NCBI RefSeq assembly: GCF_000245735.1
Contig: NZ_AHTH01000040.1
Location: forward strand, 1 to 49,655
From: Alishewanella jeotgali KCTC 22429
GTDB taxonomy: Bacteria; Pseudomonadota; Gammaproteobacteria; Enterobacterales; Alteromonadaceae
DNA: 49,655 nt
Direction of reading: 5' to 3'
The notes under the pieces were generated by a model that had not been told where the DNA came from, did no database searches, and saw only the letters and a program-made list of their open reading frames with translations. Shown in pieces: positions 8,242-16,372 of this stretch. The stretch's first letter is position 1. Each line of letters begins with the position of its first letter. A program made the translations under genes and the position numbers.

Positions 8242-9673
8242 TGCTATTTTCCTTGTTACTGATTTCAAAACCGTCAAGCTGCATGATTTGTTCGCCAGCT
8301 GTTTCCATTAAATCTAAAGCATTAACGACTCTCAGCGAGATTTCTGACGCAATTAGCACCGCACTATTACTGGCTCCTTCATTAATTGAGATCTCAAATA
8401 CTGGGTTAAAAGTAATGCTGTTTGAGTCTATTGTCTTTGATTTAGCTGCTATTTGAGCACTTAGGGAGACAAGAGCTGTTTTCTCATGAATACCCGATTG
8501 CCATTCAACTCTAATCGAACACCTTAGGTTTAAGTCAAACTCAGGTGAAAAAGTGAAGTGTGCCTCAGTAAATGTATTCTCACAGGAAATGACCATTTCG
8601 AGAGGTAATTGAGTGCCACATGCTTCGATTAATTCCGCTCTGACATTTCCAAATAAACTGTTCAAGAACTGAATTCTTTCGAAATTAAGTTTCTCTGTCA
8701 GGCTTCTCGCTCTCTCTGCTCCTTGAATCACGGTAGTACGTGATAGCCTGCCTTTTAGTGCGGATAAAGGGTCAGTGGAACCTTCTAGGTTAAAATCCTC
8801 CCAGCTAACAAGTGCTAAACGAGTATCTATATCCTTACATAAACATCTGAGAGCAAGTGCTTTCGCCTTTGAAAGTGTGTCCGACTCTGCTGTGGTAAAT
8901 GATGGTAGTTTTGTAAGAACAGCCCTCGCGACTAGCCACCTATTTTCTAGTGATATCTCATATCCAAAAAGGGGCTCTTTATTTATCAGATCGTGCAGCA
9001 CTGCGCCAACTTGGTAAAAGTTTAAACCTTTCCAGAGTTTTGATGTTGGTTGATCTAATCTAAAAAGGTACTCTGGCGAACTGTATTGTGCTGTTGCGAG
9101 GAATGGACGCCTTTGAGCGTCATCTGTAATAGCCGCATCATTTTCGTCAAGTGAATCAAACTCTCGAGAAACGCCAAGGTCAAGAAGTTTTAAATGCTTA
9201 AAATCATCAGAAACATGTATATTTTCAGGCTTAATGTCTCGATGAACAATATTTTTTTCTTCCAAATACCTGACAGCTTCAACTAGTTGTCCTATCAAAA
9301 GAACAACAGACTTATCGGGTATATTAACCAAACACTTTGCTAATTGCGGCCATTCTATAAATTCCATTTCTACAAATGCGGTATTTTCAGCTTCTTCTGC
9401 GCAAAAAGTCTGCACAAGGCTATCACACGAGTGTCCGATGAGTTTACGTTGTACTTCCAGTCGTCTTCTTTCTGACGCTCCTCTTGAACCAGAAAAAAAC
9501 TTTGGGTCAAATACTTTTAAAGCACTTGTTCTACCTTTGCGTATAACTCGAAAAACAGCAGCTGAGCCTCCAGCATCGATGAATGAAATGTCTTCATATC
9601 CACCTGATTGGTTTAGAAATCGTTTTGCTCGTTCTGTTAAATCTTCAATAGTCTGCGAATCAAGCCCTGGCAT
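8231..9673 (-). CDS. Hanks-type serine/threonine protein kinase, first gene of the operon
   Basis: The N-terminal half is a complete eukaryotic-like kinase: glycine-rich loop at 33-41, ATP-binding Lys53 (ALKVF), catalytic HRDIKPEN (H144, D146, N151), and DLG (165-167) in place of DFG. The active-site residues are therefore intact. Residues of about 300-480 form a second, beta-rich domain with no recognised family. There is no transmembrane segment and no PASTA repeat, so this is cytoplasmic and unlike PknB receptors. The gene overlaps the helicase gene, heading a three-gene operon. Kinases occur in several phage defence systems (Stk2, BREX PglW), so a signalling role in defence is plausible but inferred. 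Confidence 0.85.
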   Translation of the reverse strand: MPGLDSQTIEDLTERAKRFLNQSGGYEDISFIDAGGSAAVFRVIRKGRTSALKVFDPKFFSGSRGASERRRLEVQRKLIGHSCDSLVQTFCAEEAENTAFVEMEFIEWPQLAKCLVNIPDKSVVLLIGQLVEAVRYLEEKNIVHRDIKPENIHVSDDFKHLKLLDLGVSREFDSLDENDAAITDDAQRRPFLATAQYSSPEYLFRLDQPTSKLWKGLNFYQVGAVLHDLINKEPLFGYEISLENRWLVARAVLTKLPSFTTAESDTLSKAKALALRCLCKDIDTRLALVSWEDFNLEGSTDPLSALKGRLSRTTVIQGAERARSLTEKLNFERIQFLNSLFGNVRAELIEACGTQLPLEMVISCENTFTEAHFTFSPEFDLNLRCSIRVEWQSGIHEKTALVSLSAQIAAKSKTIDSNSITFNPVFEISINEGASNSAVLIASEISLRVVNALDLMETAGEQIMQLDGFEISNKENSNEN

Positions 9674-9773
9674 TACTCTTCATCCTTAATAACAAATAAT
9701 TGTTCACACGAGTGAACTAATCCGTCCCAATTTGTTTTACATTAATGCCTTTTGTCCTTAGGATGCAATAACA

Positions 9774-11051
9774 TTAGATACAACCTTTTCGTTTATAGCT
9801 CTTTTCCCACTGAATAAACCGCTCTTTCCATAGTTTTATTAACGATTCCTGATGCTCCCACTTTTTCTCGATTTCCTTTTTGTCGGGAATTACCACGCCT
9901 GATAGTTGCTGACTGAACATGCGAGGTATCACATGGCTGTAGTGGCGTTCGATCATTTCAATACTTGTACCGCACTGACGAGCCAGCACATCAATAGTCA
10001 CCTTTTGCGCTACCAGCTCCCATGTAATAAACGAATGACGAAGTGAATACAGTGTTCTTTTACCATGTGGTGATTCGTCAAGGCCAAGTTCTTTAAGTGC
10101 AGCATTAAAGGTACGACTAATTTCTTTGGTTTCTGAACCATCTGGTAATCTGAAAAGTAGGTCTTTTGCCTGACGATTTGGAAAACGTTCTGTCATTCGC
10201 CAGATTGTGCGTTGTAAACTGCGTTTGCATACGACTTCACGAGTACCAGTATGCAGTGTCGTTTTACCCTTGCGTACGCTTATATAAAAGGTAGCTTGAT
10301 CTTCATGGCGCTCAATATGAAGATCACCCCATGTTAGGTTGTCTAGCTCAGTACCTGGTCGCATACCAGTATTAATCACAAATTCTGCATAGTCTTGCGT
10401 CAATTCGCGGATCTGCTTTGTTACTTCTTTCCGGCTGTTTTCTTCCATTTCAAACAACTTTTCAAGAATGCGTTCGTATTCGGCAGGTGTAAAAGCTGCT
10501 CGACGAACCATATTCGCGCCATCTGCTGCAAGAGCTGGTATTTGTGAGGCCAGCATCCACTTGTTTTCTACTGCCTCTTTGAAAACCAGTTGCAGTGCAG
10601 CGTTATGTGTTAGAAGGGTAGAACGAGCAGGCTTACGTTTCATTTTCTCTTCGCGCCACTTATCGAAGGCTCGAAGTGCGTCAACGTCTATGCTGGTGAT
10701 GAAAGTCCGGTCGAAGAATGGGATATGGTATCTGTTTAAGCAGCCAATATAGTCTTCATAGATGACTTTACCCGCACCACGTTCCATATCATGTTTCATG
10801 GTAGCAATGGCTTTTTCAGCAACATCCTTGAACCGTTTACTGGTGGTCAGTGTGTTAGTTTCGAACCTAATCTGATGCTCTACGAATATGCGGTGTGCTT
10901 TTGCTATGGCCTTTTCTTTGTCTTCTTCTTTAGTTGCCTTGCAATACCACTTACCATCAATGACAAATCTGGCATACCAGCGTTTACTGTTATTCTGAAG
11001 GAAGATGTATAAGCCGGTGGTAACATCATGTCGTTCAAGTTGAACACTCAT
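9774..11051 (-). CDS. Tyrosine recombinase/integrase of island A
   Basis: This phage-type integrase would insert and excise the island at a tRNA-Leu gene. The catalytic domain shows the first Arg in NTGMRPGTELDNL, the His-x-x-Arg block SLRHSFI, and the nucleophile Tyr in ERHYSHV. A SAM-like DNA-binding region precedes it. The length (425-427 residues) is normal for this family. Two starts are possible, at 11057 and 11051. The second overlaps the stop of an upstream 43-codon ORF as ATGA and is preferred. The tRNA-Leu 3' fragment lies 217 bp upstream. Confidence 0.9.
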   Translation of the reverse strand: MSVQLERHDVTTGLYIFLQNNSKRWYARFVIDGKWYCKATKEEDKEKAIAKAHRIFVEHQIRFETNTLTTSKRFKDVAEKAIATMKHDMERGAGKVIYEDYIGCLNRYHIPFFDRTFITSIDVDALRAFDKWREEKMKRKPARSTLLTHNAALQLVFKEAVENKWMLASQIPALAADGANMVRRAAFTPAEYERILEKLFEMEENSRKEVTKQIRELTQDYAEFVINTGMRPGTELDNLTWGDLHIERHEDQATFYISVRKGKTTLHTGTREVVCKRSLQRTIWRMTERFPNRQAKDLLFRLPDGSETKEISRTFNAALKELGLDESPHGKRTLYSLRHSFITWELVAQKVTIDVLARQCGTSIEMIERHYSHVIPRMFSQQLSGVVIPDKKEIEKKWEHQESLIKLWKERFIQWEKSYKRKGCI

Positions 11052-11179
11052 TGCCATTCTCCATGCTGTTGATTCGAGTCTTTGGCAGTGGGTAATAGGC
11101 TAGGATAGCCATGTTGAGTGAGCATAAATTGCGCTGACTTTTTGAGCAAAAGTTGCTCTGATGGCTGATGTTTAGGCAT
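11048..11179 (-). CDS. Small 43-aa ORF coupled to the island A integrase
   Basis: An open frame of 43 codons begins at the ATG at 11179 and ends in a TGA that overlaps the third codon of the integrase frame (ATGA, 11048-11051). The product starts MPKHQPSEQLLLKKSAQ, is basic and Gln/Leu-rich, and has no recognised domain. Position just upstream of an integrase suggests an excisionase-like or integrase-coupling peptide, but sequence does not show it. Only a weak ribosome binding site is visible. Confidence 0.4.
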   Translation of the reverse strand: MPKHQPSEQLLLKKSAQFMLTQHGYPSLLPTAKDSNQQHGEWQ

Positions 11180-11273
11180 GATAGCAGTCCGAAGTTCTTG
11201 CAAAGAATTTGCAAAGTTTCTAAAGTCGAGTTTAACTCATTGTTTTATAGACTGCTATTTTAATTGAGGTCTG

Positions 11274-11328
11274 TTCAAAATCCGGTCCTGGAAACAGGGT
11301 GTCGGTTCGAGTCCGACCTGAGCCACCA
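11274..11328 (+). other. attR-like 3' fragment of tRNA-Leu(CAA)
   Basis: This is a 55-nt 3' half of a class II tRNA starting at the anticodon loop TTCAAAA. It has a variable arm CCTG-GAAA-CAGG, a T arm GTCGG-TTCGAGT-CCGAC, an acceptor 3' strand CTGAGCC, discriminator A and CCA. The bases before the loop do not pair with the 3' anticodon stem, so the tRNA is incomplete. It is the expected recombination scar of an element inserted in the anticodon loop of a tRNA-Leu gene on the plus strand. Confidence 0.85.
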
Positions 11329-11438
11329 CTCCTAATTTTCTATATCCAACCTTTAAACGTTCCCCATCAATTCGGATGTTTACATTAGCGCTTTCGCACG
11401 TTATGTTAACTATATTATTCCAAATCATTGGTGACGTT

Positions 11439-11930
11439 ATGAAATCATGGAAGATATTGCTTTTAATCCTTTTCTTAACAGGTTGTGCGACTGCCTATCA
11501 ACCAATGGGTGGTACAGGTGGCTTTTATCACAGAATGGTTTCTGAGAATGCTTACATTATCGGATTTAGTGGTAATGCTTTTACGGATAGCCAAAAAGCT
11601 AACGATTTCGCCAAGCTTAGAGCTGCTGAAATTGGGAGTAAGTTGGGTTTTACGCACTTTGTAATTGCTGGTACGTTGGATAAATCTAGAACTGAAATAA
11701 TCAATTCTGGGTCTACGACAACAACTTCGGGTAATGTCAGCAGTTTCGGAAACACTGCTTATTTTTCTGGAACAAGCACGACAACCGACAATTCGATGCC
11801 AGTTTATAAGCCTGGAGTTGAGATTGGTGTTCTTTATAGTGACGGTTTACCAGAAGGTCGTCATTTAGAGATTTTTCACATTGAAACCTTTATGGCTGAA
11901 ATCAAGAATAAATATAATTTAAAGTTTTAA
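11439..11930 (+). CDS. Putative lipoprotein
   Basis: The protein starts with a lipoprotein signal: MKSWK, a hydrophobic core, and lipobox LTGC with Cys16. I start it at 11439, because an upstream in-frame extension to 11376 would bury the signal. The mature part resembles CC0125/CC1285-type lipoproteins (the YQPMGGTGGF opening, and the block SQKANDFAKLRAAEIGSKLG followed by THFVI), a group of unknown function. A Ser/Thr-rich stretch (about 90-120) follows. It is predicted to be anchored in a membrane facing the periplasm. It is the first gene inside island B after the att scar. Confidence 0.7.
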   Translation: MKSWKILLLILFLTGCATAYQPMGGTGGFYHRMVSENAYIIGFSGNAFTDSQKANDFAKLRAAEIGSKLGFTHFVIAGTLDKSRTEIINSGSTTTTSGNVSSFGNTAYFSGTSTTTDNSMPVYKPGVEIGVLYSDGLPEGRHLEIFHIETFMAEIKNKYNLKF

Positions 11931-12185
11931 TATCCCTATCGGTTGAGTGTGATTTTCTTGTGACAAAACACATACGTTCTGTTTAAGCTGATCTGGTGGT
12001 TTTATTGAAGACTTGGAATATTTACAGAAGTGAACAAGGTAAATTTGAGTTTATCCCTAATGGCTTTAACTTCTGGGCGTTTCTATTTACAGGAATCTGG
12101 GCAGTTTTCAAAAATCTAAAAATCATTGGCATAACAGCTATAAGTAGTGGAATAGTGATCTGTACCAGCAACAGTGGACACTTCA

Positions 12186-13001
12186 CTAAGCACTGTTCTT
12201 TAATTCAAAACTCTCTGGGCTAAGATAGCCAAGAGCACTATGCCTTCTGGTCTTGTTGTAATCAACTTCAATATACTCAAAAACGTGTTGACGCATTGTT
12301 TCCCGATCCATTATTGGCTCATCCTGAAGCGCTTCAACCTTCAATGAATGGAAGAAGCTTTCCGCACAAGCGTTGTCCCAGCAGTTGCCTTTACGGCTCA
12401 TGCTTTGCACCAGTTGGTGCTTTGTAATCAAGGCGCGGTAATCATGCGAGCAATACTGGCTGCCGCGATCACTATGAACGATCACCTTTTTTGGGCGTCT
12501 GCGCCGGAACAAAGCCATTTTAAGCGCATCACACACCAAGTCTGCTGTCATGCGGTTGCTCATCGACCAGCCAATCACTGCTCGCGAATACAGATCAATG
12601 ATCACCGCCAAATATAGCCAGCCTTCGCTGGTCATCAAGTACGTAATATCACCGACCCATTTCTGATTCGGGCCTGTTGCGTTAAAGTCTTGTTCAAGCA
12701 AATTTGGTGCAACAGGGAGCGTATGATTGCTATCCGTTGTAACCTTGAACTTGCGCGCCGCTTTGGCCACCAATCCCTGACGTGCCATGCTGTTTCGTAT
12801 GGTTTTTACGTCAGGTTTATCACCATGCTCAGCAAGGTCTACCTGAATTCGCCTAGCACCATTACGTGCTTTGGAATCGTCAAAGGCTTCCTTTATCAAG
12901 ACATCTCGCTGTGCACGCTTCACCGCCCTTGGGCTTGTCGTCAGGCCGCTTTTACGCCAGGCATAATACCCACTTCGCGACACCTGAAGCACCGCAACCA
13001 T
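12186..13001 (-). CDS. IS3-family transposase OrfB (DDE catalytic domain)
   Basis: The 271-residue reading frame holds an HTH_21-like N-terminus followed by an rve integrase core. The catalytic triad is visible as D in WVGDITY, D in VHSDRGSQY and E in NACAESFFHSLK, 35 residues after the second Asp as in IS3 enzymes. The same frame is open upstream to the orfA frameshift site, so the active form is probably an OrfAB fusion. It catalyses cut and joining of the IS ends through a circular intermediate, as known for this family. Confidence 0.95.
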   Translation of the reverse strand: MVAVLQVSRSGYYAWRKSGLTTSPRAVKRAQRDVLIKEAFDDSKARNGARRIQVDLAEHGDKPDVKTIRNSMARQGLVAKAARKFKVTTDSNHTLPVAPNLLEQDFNATGPNQKWVGDITYLMTSEGWLYLAVIIDLYSRAVIGWSMSNRMTADLVCDALKMALFRRRRPKKVIVHSDRGSQYCSHDYRALITKHQLVQSMSRKGNCWDNACAESFFHSLKVEALQDEPIMDRETMRQHVFEYIEVDYNKTRRHSALGYLSPESFELKNSA

Positions 13002-13051
13002 TCTGATTAACGAGAACAGGTGCTGATGCTCCAGAATAAACTCAAACCGCG

Positions 13052-13336
13052 CTATTTTTGGTTCTTCGCGAAGTAGGTGGCCGCCTTTTTTAAGATGGCT
13101 AAATCCTCTGCTTGCTCAGCTAGCTGACGCTTTAAGCGTGCTACTTCAGCGGCAAGCTCGGATTCACGTTCACTGGTGGTAGACTTTTTCTCGGCAGCAG
13201 AGCGCCAGTTATACAATTGAGATTCATAAAGCTTTAATTCCCTGGCTGCGGCAGCTACACCGATCTTATCAGCCAATTTCAGAGCTTCAGCTTTAAATTC
13301 AGCGGTATGTGTTTTGCGGACTTTCTTTGTTGACAT
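13052..13336 (-). CDS. IS3-family transposase OrfA (HTH) with A6G frameshift signal
   Basis: This 94-residue HTH_Tnp_1 protein binds the terminal repeats. It has TAEFKAEALKLADKIGVAAAARELKLYESQLYNWR followed by a leucine-zipper coiled coil (about 55-80). On the minus strand the slippery heptamer A-AAA-AAG lies at 13085-13091 in the correct phase. A -1 shift there continues into the OrfB frame (GGHLLREEPKIARFEF), giving the OrfAB transposase. Confidence 0.93.
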   Translation of the reverse strand: MSTKKVRKTHTAEFKAEALKLADKIGVAAAARELKLYESQLYNWRSAAEKKSTTSERESELAAEVARLKRQLAEQAEDLAILKKAATYFAKNQK

Positions 13337-13602
13337 TATTCACCTCGTTAAGCGATTGTACTCACTTAGCAAGGTGTCCAAAAGTGTTGGTACGGATCAT
13401 AGCTCTTAACAGAATGCCACTAGAAATGGATATGTTTGTTTTACCAAGTTTGTTGTTAATCCATATTCTTTTTGGCTTTAAAGGTAACTCTTGGCGGTCT
13501 GCTCACTTCGAAAAAAACGGTTATAGGCTTATCAAACAAGTTAAAGCCGCAAGCATACATGGTGCTAAATCACAAGTATCTCTTGATGAGCTACTTAATT
13601 AG

Positions 13603-14382
13603 TTAACCTTGAATTATGTCATCAAGGTTGAAAGCTAATCTGTCAGATATTATATCCAGAGCAACGCTTTCAAATGAATCGATGGTTTTATAACGATCAC
13701 CCGGACCAAGGTTTTCGTGATCTCCGTTTCTATGAAGTACTCCTAGGGTTAGCTGCCCTAATAGATTTTTTTCTAATGTCACAAAAAGAAGAGGAACATC
13801 ATCCTCTGTGAATACTGCCATTACTAACTGATAACTAATTGGCAACTCATGTGAGACTACCTTTTGAGCAACCATAGGGCAGGCACCAAAAAAATAAATC
13901 TTGTTATTTTCGGGGATATAGAAGGAACTATAAAAATCAGCGTTAGCAAAATCAGGAAAATTGCCAGAGAACTCAAAGTCTCTTTCGTAGATTTCTGATG
14001 CCCTACTTTGTGAAGGGCTACTCTCTTTTAACTCGTCACTTTTATCATTTTCGGATAGGTATTTTTTCTGCCAGTCAATAACTTTTGCGGTCCAATCTTT
14101 TAAGAGTGTTGGCTGTAAAACGTTCTTACTTAGCCATTCTTTCTGGATAAAGAGGATTTTTTTTAGGGTGTCGTTAGCCCGAATGTCTTGATTTTTTAAC
14201 ATCCCACCATAGACTATATAAGCGCAAAATAGCGCACTTTCATAGTCGTTGTATTTTCGTTCCCAAGCAATATCGAGTGCCGATAAAGTGTTAAAAACAC
14301 CGGCGTCATCCAGAGTAAAACCGAAACCAGGGAATAGTAACGAAATTCGAGCGTTGAACTCTCGGCGTTTATTTCCAAACAT
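13603..14382 (-). CDS. Hypothetical 259-aa protein of island B
   Basis: The family is not recognised. The protein is soluble, acidic and aromatic, with no signal peptide. The N-terminal half is helical (for example IAWERKYNDYESALFCAYIVYGG); the C-terminal half appears beta-rich and contains IYFFGACPMVAQKVVSHELP. It lies 8 bases downstream of the relaxase-like gene in the same orientation, so the two are probably co-transcribed, and it ends one base from the DUF2628 stop codon on the other strand. It may be an accessory mobilisation or cargo protein; nothing in the sequence decides this. Confidence 0.65.
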   Translation of the reverse strand: MFGNKRREFNARISLLFPGFGFTLDDAGVFNTLSALDIAWERKYNDYESALFCAYIVYGGMLKNQDIRANDTLKKILFIQKEWLSKNVLQPTLLKDWTAKVIDWQKKYLSENDKSDELKESSPSQSRASEIYERDFEFSGNFPDFANADFYSSFYIPENNKIYFFGACPMVAQKVVSHELPISYQLVMAVFTEDDVPLLFVTLEKNLLGQLTLGVLHRNGDHENLGPGDRYKTIDSFESVALDIISDRLAFNLDDIIQG

Positions 14383-14390
14383 AAAATTAC

Positions 14391-16016
14391 CTAAATCCTT
14401 TTCTGACGTCGGGTAACGTGCAAATAATTTGAAACCTTTGCATTGTCGCTTAATTTTTGTGCCTTTTCTACTATCATAGCTCTATCATATTCAAGGCTAA
14501 CAAATTGATTTAGCTGATTCACAAAGTTTGGATTAGTTGAGTCGGAAAAGGCGTCAATGCTTTTTTTAACATCCGCAGCGGCCTTTATAATCACTATTTC
14601 AGGGACTTTTTTTATCAGGCTAGACCACCACTTGTTTAATGCTTCACTTAGCCTAAAAAAATAATCTAAAAACGCTCTGGTTTCCTGTTCTTCCTTTCTG
14701 GCTTGTTCGGCCTGATAGGTTAAAAGGTGGGTTTCTAGTTCAAGCTGTTTATGTTTTTCCGCTGCGGCTTGCTGCTGTTGCAATAATAGCGTTAATTGCT
14801 GTTTTTCTTGCTCTGTTTTCTGTTCTGCTTGCTCTGCTATTACCTTGGCTTTTTTTGCCGCTTCAATCGCCTGTTTAGCCTGTTTTTTTAATTGTTCGGT
14901 TTGTTCTTTGGCGCGGTTGTAAAAACTAAACTTACGTTGGTGTTTTGGCAGATCGGCCTGCTTTCTGATTTCCGCTCTGATTTTCTGGCGTTCGTCTGTA
15001 TCGGGTAAAAATGCCAGTTTAAGATCCTGGCCTTTCAGATGCTTGTTAGCGTGTTGGTAAAACAGCTGCTGGATATATTCGCCAACGCGCTTGTTTTTAT
15101 CTGCTGATAATTGTTTATCTGCGCCTATTTCGGGCAGTTTGTAAAACCGTGCATATTTATCGGCCAATAGCCTGATTTGGCTTGGCAGGTCATATTTGCC
15201 GCTGCTCTGGTTATAACCATCAACAAAAATATGTACATGGTTGCCGGTTTGATCTTCTGCCAGTTTTTCATTGGCGTGATATACCGCGAACATAATGGTA
15301 AAGTCTGGCAAATACTTCTCATAAAAACTGCTGATAATGCCCAGCATTGTCTGGCTGTCCAATTCAACACCGTTATGTACTGGTATGGTAAAAATAGCTT
15401 CGTGCGCCAATACGGTGCTGTTTGCCTGCAGGTTTGTTTTGTTGTTTAACGCTATTCGCTGATTATGAGCTTTGGCGTACCTCGCAACCGTGTTGAGTTT
15501 TTGCTTTACTCGTTTAATCGCTGGATCTCGTTCAGCAATGTCTCTGATCGCATTAATCTGTTCCTCTGTTATCTCGGTCTTACTGTCGCTGATAATGCTG
15601 CTAAATGGTTCACCTAAACGCCTTAAACTGTATTTCAGGTTTTGGATATCCTGATCGGTTTTTTGCTTTTCTGTTGCAATGGCTTGAAGTTGATCAGGTG
15701 TACCGCTTTCAATAGTATTTAAACGGTCGGTAATGCGTTTAATTTGTTTATCAGCATAGCACTGGCGGATCTGCTTATCAGGGCTAAAACGGGTTAGGCG
15801 TTTAGTTTTACCGGACATTAGATAACACAGGTGCTGCAAATCGGGGTTGAACTGAGCAACAGTTTTTAGTTCTTGTTGCGAACACTGCAGGCTGTGCCTG
15901 ATCGACTCTTCCAATTGGGCCAGTCCGTTTATGCGCCTTCGGTTGCTGCTGAATGGTTTTTTATAGGACGTTTTACGGTAATTGATAAACTTAAATAGGG
16001 CGGTTGTTTCTCTCAT
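14391..16016 (-). CDS. Relaxase-like mobilization protein (HUH motif)
   Basis: The 541-residue protein has a central domain with HEAIFTIP and, about 45 residues later, TGNHVHIFVDGYN. This His-x-His strand is the metal-binding motif of HUH relaxases of the Mob type. The first 150 residues are basic and the region of about 370-450 is a long Gln/Lys/Glu coiled coil (KKQAKQAIEAAKKAK). The catalytic Tyr cannot be identified with certainty. Its location in an integrase-bearing island, with inverted repeats upstream, supports a mobilization role. It could instead be a degenerate or replication-type HUH protein. Confidence 0.6.
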   Translation of the reverse strand: MRETTALFKFINYRKTSYKKPFSSNRRRINGLAQLEESIRHSLQCSQQELKTVAQFNPDLQHLCYLMSGKTKRLTRFSPDKQIRQCYADKQIKRITDRLNTIESGTPDQLQAIATEKQKTDQDIQNLKYSLRRLGEPFSSIISDSKTEITEEQINAIRDIAERDPAIKRVKQKLNTVARYAKAHNQRIALNNKTNLQANSTVLAHEAIFTIPVHNGVELDSQTMLGIISSFYEKYLPDFTIMFAVYHANEKLAEDQTGNHVHIFVDGYNQSSGKYDLPSQIRLLADKYARFYKLPEIGADKQLSADKNKRVGEYIQQLFYQHANKHLKGQDLKLAFLPDTDERQKIRAEIRKQADLPKHQRKFSFYNRAKEQTEQLKKQAKQAIEAAKKAKVIAEQAEQKTEQEKQQLTLLLQQQQAAAEKHKQLELETHLLTYQAEQARKEEQETRAFLDYFFRLSEALNKWWSSLIKKVPEIVIIKAAADVKKSIDAFSDSTNPNFVNQLNQFVSLEYDRAMIVEKAQKLSDNAKVSNYLHVTRRQKRI

Positions 16017-16092
16017 GATTGGTAATTTTTTTGGTTATGCGAAAGTAAGTAATAGCTTTCGTTTAGCCAAAAGAATTAGACCCGCGGTAGCG

Positions 16093-16152
16093 CCATTTAT
16101 AGTGTCATAGGACTTTTGCGCAGCAAAAAGTGCAAGGGCGCTTAATAAATGG
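16093..16152. other. Nested inverted repeats upstream of the relaxase gene, possible oriT
   Basis: CCATTTAT (from about 16093) pairs with ATAAATGG (ending about 16152), and an inner repeat ACTTTTGC-GCA-GCAAAAAGT lies at about 16112-16131. On the minus strand the flank reads TTAAGCGCCCTTGC, which from memory resembles nic regions of IncQ/MobQ-type oriTs (TAAG..CGCCCT). Position just upstream of a relaxase gene is typical for oriT. No nick site is demonstrated. Confidence 0.35.
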
Positions 16153-16219
16153 TTATTGAAAATCATTACTTATGATTTACATCTAACATATTGAAATAAA
16201 ATGTCAAATGCTGAAAATG

Positions 16220-16320
16220 TTTGGTGGTTTGGTGGTTTGGTGGTTTGGTGGTTTGGTGGTTTGGTGGTTTGGTGGTTTGGTGGTTTGGTGGTTTGGTGGT
16301 TTGGTGGTTTGGTGGTTTGG
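16220..16320 (+). repeat. Tandem octamer TTTGGTGG, about 12.6 copies
   Basis: 101 bp of perfect 8-bp direct repeats with no interruption. The G-strand carries many GG pairs two to three bases apart, so two-tier G-quadruplexes could form. A frame through the repeat encodes only Gly/Leu/Val/Trp repeats and is unlikely to be a gene. The unit of 8 bp is prone to slipped-strand copy-number change. Confidence 0.97.
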
Positions 16321-16372
16321 GTTAGGTGATCTTAATTCTTTACTTTTTCACCGGCAAACCAAGCCCCTAGGA

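Larger units (their letters stand above)
1..11328. mobile_element. Genomic island A (left end outside the window)
   Basis: This AT-rich stretch of accessory genes (umuDC, HNH nuclease, DUF4238 protein, kinase-helicase operon) ends with a tyrosine integrase at 9774-11057 and then a tRNA-Leu 3' fragment at 11274-11328. A lone 3' half of a tRNA beside an integrase is the usual right-hand scar of an element inserted in a tRNA gene. The intact tRNA should lie left of position 1. The left boundary cannot be seen, so it is uncertain whether umuDC belongs to the same element. Confidence 0.65.
12161..13395 (-). mobile_element. IS3-family insertion sequence, 1235 bp
   Basis: The element carries overlapping orfA and orfB and imperfect terminal inverted repeats. 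The left end begins TGTACCAGCAACAGTGGACA; the right end, read inward, begins CGTACCAACACTTTTGGACA. It is flanked by a 4-bp direct repeat GATC (12157-12160 and 13396-13399). Both ORFs look intact and the ends are clear, so it may still be mobile. It sits inside the DUF2628 gene of island B. Confidence 0.9.
12005..13602 (+). pseudogene. DUF2628 membrane protein gene split by an IS3-family element
   Basis: The left part (12005-12160, start TTG after GGTGG, or GTG at 11996) encodes KTWNIYRSEQG...FNFWAFLFTGIWAVFK, the opening of a DUF2628 inner-membrane protein. The right part (13400-13602) encodes NSWRSAHFEKNGYRLIKQV and the C-terminus. Joining 12160 to 13400, which removes the IS and one GATC copy, gives one continuous frame of about 119 codons. 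The gene is therefore a clean insertional knockout. Family members are small proteins with two or three membrane helices and unknown function. Confidence 0.85.
16017..16372. other. Non-coding 356 bp between relaxase and small basic ORF
   Basis: This stretch holds the nested inverted repeats near 16093-16152 and the octamer repeat at 16220-16320. Apart from these I see no supported gene. It probably contains the relaxase promoter and transfer origin. Confidence 0.6.

Noticed and set aside
13309..13399. Start of a separate rightward gene inside the IS end
   Set aside because: The part from 13400 on belongs to the split DUF2628 gene; the earlier part is IS sequence read in a chance open frame.
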